Below, piece after piece: positions 59,765 through 64,000 of a stretch of 64,000 nt of DNA (the first letter of the stretch is position 1; every line of letters starts with the position of its first letter). The translations under genes and the position numbers were made by a program. The stretch spans positions 1 to 64,000 of the forward strand of contig CAYJGZ010000007.1 of NCBI GenBank assembly GCA_964370045.1, in the 5' to 3' direction. The notes under the pieces were generated by a model. It was given only the letters and a program-made list of their open reading frames with translations, was not told the DNA's origin and made no database searches. Source of the stretch: JAAYCI01 sp964370045 (lineage in GTDB: Bacteria > Bacillota > Clostridia > Oscillospirales > Ruminococcaceae).

Positions 59765-60991
59765 TCACTCCTCCACAAACTCAAGCTCTGTGGTGGCAAA
59801 CACAACCTCAAGGTTGCTTGGCTCCAAGAATGTAGCGCACTTTTTTTGTATGCGCTCTTTTATTGTTTCGGCGCTGTCCAGCTTTTCCACGCTTAGCATA
59901 ATAATGTATTGGCTTTTTGAATATCTTGATACTACGTCTGTTTTGCGCAGTAAGCCGCCCAAAATCAGCGCTTTCACCTGTGCCATAGCGCTCGAAATTA
60001 ACTTTGTAGGCGCTATGCCCTGCCCACACTGTTTTATCGTCAACAGCACTATCATAACACTGCCACCTGCCCGGTTGGAGGAGCGTGCCACCATCTGATA
60101 AAGGTACTTGAACACATCGTATGTGCAGTAAAGTGGGCCGTTTACAGGGCCGCTACCCTGCGTTATCTCCCGCAGTTCATCCTTTATAATCATGATGTCC
60201 TGCTCGATAAGGTCCACCTTGTCGCCTGCGGCCTTTGCAATATTTTGGATTTCCTCACAAAGTGTTGCGCCCAGCTCCTCCGAAAAAATGCGTGCCGTTT
60301 TGTGGTACGCAGGGATGATGGCACGGTACATTTTCAGCTCATACAGTGCCCTGAACATGTAGGTGTAGTAGCTTTCCTCCAGTGGGTCTATGCGGTTTGC
60401 GGTGGTGGCCGCCGCCAAAAGCTCGTTATAGCGCCCACTGCTGTACAAAGACTTGCACAGCACCTCGGTGCACTGCTTAAAAAGTTGGCGGTAATACAGC
60501 GAAAGCGGCATCACCCACGCTTCGCCATCCAGCTGGGGCAAAAGCTCGCCCTTGTAAAGGTCCACCACATCGCTTAGGGCTTGTGTACACTGCTTGTCGG
60601 CGGCATTCTCCTGCTCCTTTGCTTGCGCCAGCGCCTGCGTTGCCCTTTGCTCGAAGTGCTCAGCATCCAGCTCAAAGCGTATGTTAGGGTTGCACAAGTA
60701 TCCGCCCTTTTCAAACAAAATAGGGCTTTGCCGTGTGTCCTTTGCCGCCTTAAACTCACGGCGTAGCATATATATGGTGTTTTTAAGCACGTTGGCAGGG
60801 TCTGTTAGGTCCTCGTCCTGCCACAGGGCAGATATAAGCTTTGTCGCAGGTATCGGCCCTGTGCGGTTCAGCACTAAGTAGCAAAACACCTGCCACGGCT
60901 TTGTCACCTTTGCGGCGTTGTCCAGCACAAATGAGCCATCGGCCCACACCGATAGCCCACCGAGCATATCCACCTTTATTGTGGAAATCAT
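59765..60991 (-). CDS. BTAD (SARP-like) regulator with degenerate GGDEF-like domain
   Basis: 408 residues from the ATG at 60991 (TAGGTG 6 bases upstream; a GTG at 61000 is in frame). An N-terminal winged helix (about 1-100: IKVDMLGGLSVWADGSFV...KPWQVFCYLVLNRTGPIPATKLISALWQDED...NTIYMLRREF) is followed by a BTAD/TPR domain (about 120-255: DVVDLYKGELLPQLDGEAWV...FKQCTEVLCKSLYSSGRY). The C-terminal part (about 290-408) contains LLRKTDVVSRYSKSQYIIML, which resembles R-x-x-D-x-x-x-R-x-G-G-D-E-F with the signature lost. The regulated genes are unknown; the neighbouring pilus operon is a candidate. Confidence 0.85.
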   Translation of the reverse strand: MISTIKVDMLGGLSVWADGSFVLDNAAKVTKPWQVFCYLVLNRTGPIPATKLISALWQDEDLTDPANVLKNTIYMLRREFKAAKDTRQSPILFEKGGYLCNPNIRFELDAEHFEQRATQALAQAKEQENAADKQCTQALSDVVDLYKGELLPQLDGEAWVMPLSLYYRQLFKQCTEVLCKSLYSSGRYNELLAAATTANRIDPLEESYYTYMFRALYELKMYRAIIPAYHKTARIFSEELGATLCEEIQNIAKAAGDKVDLIEQDIMIIKDELREITQGSGPVNGPLYCTYDVFKYLYQMVARSSNRAGGSVMIVLLTIKQCGQGIAPTKLISSAMAQVKALILGGLLRKTDVVSRYSKSQYIIMLSVEKLDSAETIKERIQKKCATFLEPSNLEVVFATTELEFVEE

Positions 60992-61019
60992 GCACAACAC
61001 CTACTTTTACACACAGTGC

Positions 61020-61055
61020 AAAAAAAGCCGCGCGTTTGTATGGGTGCGAGGCTTT
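61020..61055 (-). terminator. Terminator between the pilus operon and the BTAD regulator
   Basis: On the minus strand AAAGCCTCGC and GCGCGGCTTT pair with one mismatch around a 12-base loop, followed by seven T residues (61026-61020). It ends only about 30 bases before the regulator start codon. Confidence 0.75.
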
Positions 61056-61249
61056 AATGCTTTTGTGTTAATTAAAAAACGCATATGCGTTTATTTTACT
61101 TTAGTCAGACATCACACATCACACATATGTCAAAAGACGTGTGACTTCATACATTGCGCCACAGCGCCCTTACAAGCGCACAGCGTGGCAAAGGGGTGTG
61201 TTTATTTTTTTACATGTACCCCCATCAAGCCCCTTCTACCCCAGTCAGG

Positions 61250-62314
61250 CTACCCACCGCCCAGGCGCTTTCTCATCTCTTCCAAGTTCACGCTGTATTG
61301 CAGGGCGGTGTCCGCCGTAATGCGCCCCGCACGGTAGAGCATGAGGATGCTCTGGTCCATCGTAATCATGCCCATAGCTGCGCCCGCAAATATGGCGGAG
61401 TCTATCTGGTGCACCTTGCTCTCACGAATCATGTTGCGAATGGCAGGGGTGAGCAGCATAATCTCAAAGGCAGGCACAAGGCTGCCGTCCACCGAGGGGA
61501 TAAGCTGCTGGCTCACCACCGCACGAAGCACCATGGAAAGCTGAATGCGTATTTGGTGCTGTTGGTTTGGGGGGAAGATGTCCAGTATTCTGTCCACCGT
61601 GTTTGCCGCACCTGTGGTGTGCAGTGTGGACAGCACCAGCTGGCCCGTCTCCGCCGCCGTCACCGCTATCTCTATCGTCTCGGCATCACGCATCTCGCCC
61701 ACCAAGATGGCGTCCGGGCTTTGGCGCAGTACCGCACGCAGAGCGCTTGCGTAGTCCTTGGTGTCGCCGTTTACCTCACGCTGGGACACAATGCTCATCT
61801 TGTGGCGGTGGATGTACTCTATGGGGTCCTCCATCGTGATGATGTGGTCCGAGCGCTGGGAGTTTATCTTGTCCACAAGGCAGGCGAGCGTGGTGGATTT
61901 GCCACTGCCGGCAGGCCCTGTTATGAGCACAAGCCCCTTTGTAAAGTCGCCAAGGCTCATTATAACGGGCGGTATGGCAAGGCTGTTTGGGTCGGGCAAA
62001 TCGAACATAACCACACGCACAACAGCCGCAAGCGAGCCGCGCTGGCGGAAGGTATTCGCACGAAAACGCCCAACGCCGGGCGCTGAAAAGGAAAAGTCGT
62101 CATCGCCCGTTTGCAACAGCATCTCTATGGAGCGGTTGTTTGTGTATGCGTAAATTTCACGCACCAGCACCTCCACATCCGCAACGCTCAGCGGCACATT
62201 GCCGATGCGTGTAACCTTTCCCTCCTTGCGGTAGGCAGGGGGAAAGCCGGCTATAAAAAATATGTCCGACGCACTGGCCACAGTGGCAACGTGCAAAAGC
62301 TCATTAAGATTCAT
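61250..62314 (-). CDS. pilT: Type IV pilus retraction ATPase PilT
   Basis: 354 residues from the ATG at 62314 (MNLNELLHVATVASASDIFF), with GGGGAG about 9 bases upstream. Walker A GPAGSGKST (about 135), the Asp box EDPIEYIHRH, Walker B DAILVGEMRDAETI, the His box TGQLVLSTLHT and the PilT-specific AIRNMIRE motif near the C-terminus. It drives pilus depolymerisation from the cytoplasmic side of the membrane. Last visible gene of a leftward pilus operon. Confidence 0.95.
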   Translation of the reverse strand: MNLNELLHVATVASASDIFFIAGFPPAYRKEGKVTRIGNVPLSVADVEVLVREIYAYTNNRSIEMLLQTGDDDFSFSAPGVGRFRANTFRQRGSLAAVVRVVMFDLPDPNSLAIPPVIMSLGDFTKGLVLITGPAGSGKSTTLACLVDKINSQRSDHIITMEDPIEYIHRHKMSIVSQREVNGDTKDYASALRAVLRQSPDAILVGEMRDAETIEIAVTAAETGQLVLSTLHTTGAANTVDRILDIFPPNQQHQIRIQLSMVLRAVVSQQLIPSVDGSLVPAFEIMLLTPAIRNMIRESKVHQIDSAIFAGAAMGMITMDQSILMLYRAGRITADTALQYSVNLEEMRKRLGGG

Positions 62315-62380
62315 AACTAAAAACTCCCCGCATGGCAATTTTGATTTTGTGTGCTATATCTTATATTGAAGGTGCAAAGC

Positions 62381-62878
62381 CTACCCCGGGAAAAGCTGAC
62401 CCGCCTCCTCAGGTGCCCAGCCGCCCGAAAGGCGTGTTATCTGCCGCACAAGCGTGTAGCGCAGCTCTGCGCTAAGCTCGTTTATTTCAAGCTCGGTTAC
62501 AAGCTCGTTTTCATCCGGCATGTCCGTTACGTAATACACGGTGCCCATCTCATCGTCCACTATCCAGCCCAGCTGCTGCGCCTTTTGCGTTGCGGCATCT
62601 TGGTAAGGCTGTGCATCCTGCGAGTACTGCCGCTGCAATTCCGCCAGCTGTGCGTCCAGCTCGGCAAGCGTCTGCGCCGCCTGCCCCTTTGCCTGTGCAA
62701 TCTGCTGTGTGTTCTCTGTGCCGGTTTGTTGCAGGCTTCGGTAGGAGTCCGCCGTGGAAAGGCTTAGCATGGCAAGCGTGGCAAAGCAGAGTATCGTAAA
62801 TATCATCAAAAGCGAGGTAGTGCCCGTGCCCACGCTTGTGCGCCCTACCTTGAACCTCTTTTTTGCGGTGTTGTTCAC
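62381..62878 (-). CDS. Membrane-anchored coiled-coil protein of the pilus operon
   Basis: 165 residues from a GTG at 62878 with AAAGGAG 8 bases upstream. One N-terminal helix (TSLLMIFTILCFATLAMLSL) after a basic cytoplasmic stretch, then an outer coiled coil rich in Gln, Ala and Glu (about 48-100: SLQQTGTENTQQIAQAKGQAAQTLAELDAQLAELQRQYSQ), then a small domain. I do not recognise the family. Its place between pseudopilin and pilT suggests a part in pilus assembly. Confidence 0.7.
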   Translation of the reverse strand: MNNTAKKRFKVGRTSVGTGTTSLLMIFTILCFATLAMLSLSTADSYRSLQQTGTENTQQIAQAKGQAAQTLAELDAQLAELQRQYSQDAQPYQDAATQKAQQLGWIVDDEMGTVYYVTDMPDENELVTELEINELSAELRYTLVRQITRLSGGWAPEEAGQLFPG

Positions 62879-62932
62879 GTGGCGTGCTCCTTTCCTAATA
62901 GCCTTGAGCGGAAAAATTCCACCGACACTTTA

Positions 62933-63093
62933 GATAGTGTCATCATGAGCCCGAACGAGCAGATTTTGAGCAATTTTTTCGTCAGACAAGGCGGAAAAAC
63001 GATGCACTCCTTTGTGGAATGCGAGTTTTGACAACACAGTATGGCGGAAAAATTGCCAAAATCATATGGCTGAACACTTGTGAGGACACTATC
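62933..63093 (-). mobile_element. 161-bp MITE, copy 2 (inverted)
   Basis: Same length and ends as 32775-32935 (GATAGTGTC...GACACTATC), about 90% identical in reverse orientation, flanked by TA at 62931-62932 and 63094-63095. It sits between the pseudopilin-like gene and the coiled-coil gene and fills the intergenic gap. It supplies the last base of the TAG stop of the gene at 63093-63512. Confidence 0.88.
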
Positions 63094-63512
63094 TATTTCG
63101 GAATATAGTTTGCCGTTTGCAAGCTGTAAATTTCCTCGCCTGCACTGTCTGTTGCGATGGCAGACATGTTTTGCAACGTGCCTGCGCCTGTTTCCTCGGG
63201 CGTGATAAGCAGGCGAATGGTGTATGCGGCCTGCTCTGCCCCTTCTATAGGCATCCAGTCCTCATCGTAGGCGCACAGCACGCTGCCGTCCGCCTGCACC
63301 ACCCCGTGCAGGATACCCTCCTGCCCCTGCGCCTTCACCTGCTCCAGCAGTGCGCTCGCCTCAACACCCGCAAAGCTTTCCCTCTTTGTGTCCTGCGCAA
63401 TGCGGGAGGCCTCGCCAAACAGCGCCACCAATATAGCACAGCTGATGCTAAACACCAACACATTTATAAGCAGCTCCACCAAAAACGCTACGTTACGGTA
63501 CTTACTCTTCAT
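63094..63512 (-). CDS. Pseudopilin-like protein of the pilus operon
   Basis: 139 residues; GGGAGG lies about 9 bases before the ATG at 63512, which overlaps the previous stop. The N-terminal MKSKYRNVAFLVELLINVLVFSISCAILVALFGEA resembles a type IV pilin/pseudopilin leader: a short basic stretch, then a hydrophobic helix with Glu at the +5-like position (F-L-V-E-L-L). There is no clear G/A cleavage site, so processing is uncertain. The stop TAG uses bases 63095-63093, the MITE target TA plus the first MITE base; the original stop was TAA. Confidence 0.75.
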
Positions 63513-64000
63513 GCGCTACCACCTCCCAAAAGGGCAAATGCGGTGCGTGTGGCGTCGCCGTCGGTGCCCACAATCTCTGCGGTAAACAGCCCCGTGTCAT
63601 CCAGCGAAAAGCTACACTGCGAGAGCTGCGCAATTAAAATATCCGCACCCGAGGGGCTAAAGGGCATGTCCGCAAAGGAGGTGCTCTCCATCAGGCGGCC
63701 GTCCGCAAAATAAATGCGTGTTTCGTACGCATCGCCGCCTACTTCGCTGGACAGCACCAACAGCTGTGTGCCGTCCTCCTCACGCACGCTTATGCCGTTT
63801 GCCATGTTGTTTTGGCTAAGCTTCGTGCGCAGGTAGGTGGCGGCTATGCTGGAGCCAAAGCTGCTGTCCATGTTGTCTTGAACATTTTTGTACGCTCTGC
63901 CGCCCAAAAGCGCCAGCGCCAGCGAGCACAGCGCAAAAAGGCACACAAGGCCTATGGGCAACAAAAAGCCCGCAACAGCGCCGCTTCTTTGCTTGCTACC
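63509..64000 (-). CDS. DUF4860-family protein, 5' end outside window
   Basis: The frame is open to the window edge (visible upstream residues G-S-K-Q-R-S-G-A-V-A-G-F-L), so the start lies beyond 64000. A TTG at 63964 is internal. One N-terminal helix (FLLPIGLVCLFALCSLALALLGGRAY) is followed by an outer domain (SSIAATYLRTKLSQNN...VLSSEVGGDAYETRIYFADGRLMES) that resembles DUF4860, a family found next to clostridial pilin genes. Coupled to the pseudopilin-like gene by ATGA overlap (63509-63512). Confidence 0.75.
   Translation of the reverse strand, partial: GSKQRSGAVAGFLLPIGLVCLFALCSLALALLGGRAYKNVQDNMDSSFGSSIAATYLRTKLSQNNMANGISVREEDGTQLLVLSSEVGGDAYETRIYFADGRLMESTSFADMPFSPSGADILIAQLSQCSFSLDDTGLFTAEIVGTDGDATRTAFALLGGGSA

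Noticed and set aside
1..64000. tRNA, rRNA, tmRNA or other standard RNA genes
   Set aside because: No cloverleaf with a GTTCGAnTC-type T-arm and no conserved rRNA segment was recognised on either strand; reading by eye may miss an isolated one.

Overview
The window looks like chromosome of a Gram-positive anaerobe of the class Clostridia, probably near Oscillospirales/Ruminococcaceae. Grounds: a glgB-glgC-glgD-glgA operon with the Firmicutes-specific GlgD, Firmicutes-type Shine-Dalgarno sites (AGGAGG) with many GTG/TTG starts, sigma-A promoters, a DUF4358 lipoprotein, a DUF4860/pseudopilin/PilT pilus operon, roughly even GC content, and dispersed palindromic repeats. This placement is inference; no rRNA or tRNA gene was recognised.

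Layout. 1-4.1 kb: the 3' part of a repeat-rich surface protein, a DUF4358 lipoprotein, an Lrp regulator and a dCMP deaminase. 4.2-10.2 kb: glycogen operon, transcribed leftward as glgB>glgC>glgD>glgA. 10.5-12 kb: NfeD plus paraslipin (SPFH) pair. 12.3-17.5 kb: a large GT-C-like membrane protein and a three-part N-acetylmuramoyl-L-alanine amidase. 17.7-19.6 kb: a small accessory patch with zinc-ribbon proteins and a cI-like XRE regulator. Its divergent promoter has the operators fitted into the promoter elements. 19.7-23.9 kb: lower-ligand assembly of cobamide (cobU, a TIM-barrel protein, cobT, cobS, cobC-like phosphatase). 24-29.8 kb: MBL hydrolase, argS, DUF1934, murI, ddl.

30-52 kb is the most distinctive region: a rightward block that reads as a GDP-route legionaminic-acid pathway. 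It holds legB (4,6-dehydratase), legC (aminotransferase), a ptmE-like CBS-nucleotidyltransferase, legI (synthase), legG (hydrolysing 2-epimerase), two Gfo/Idh oxidoreductases and legF (CMP-transferase). No LegH N-acetyltransferase is visible. Between legB and legC lie a DUF2142 protein and three tandem copies of a two-gene module: a 650-720-residue polytopic protein with a conserved W-D-E-F-[ST]-x-W-G-T-A motif, followed by a 230-270-residue protein with a membrane helix at each end and a beta-rich ectodomain. A YfhO-family protein sits further on. I infer that these membrane proteins build or modify a surface glycan from the nonulosonic acid, and I regard the triplicated module as the best candidate for an undescribed system.

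52-64 kb: hemW preceded by three palindromes at exact 63-bp spacing, rfbC with two large double-domain GT2 glycosyltransferases, a YcxB-like protein, a flavodoxin-fold reductase with an apparent CTG start, a BTAD regulator with a degenerate GGDEF-like domain, and a leftward pilus operon running off the right edge.

Non-coding repeats are frequent. Two 161-bp MITEs have each landed exactly in the TA of a TAA stop codon and restored it as TAG. A multi-hairpin element occurs twice, with compensatory base change, and each copy is nested in another repeat. A GCTATATCC...GGATATAGC hairpin family has four full or partial copies.
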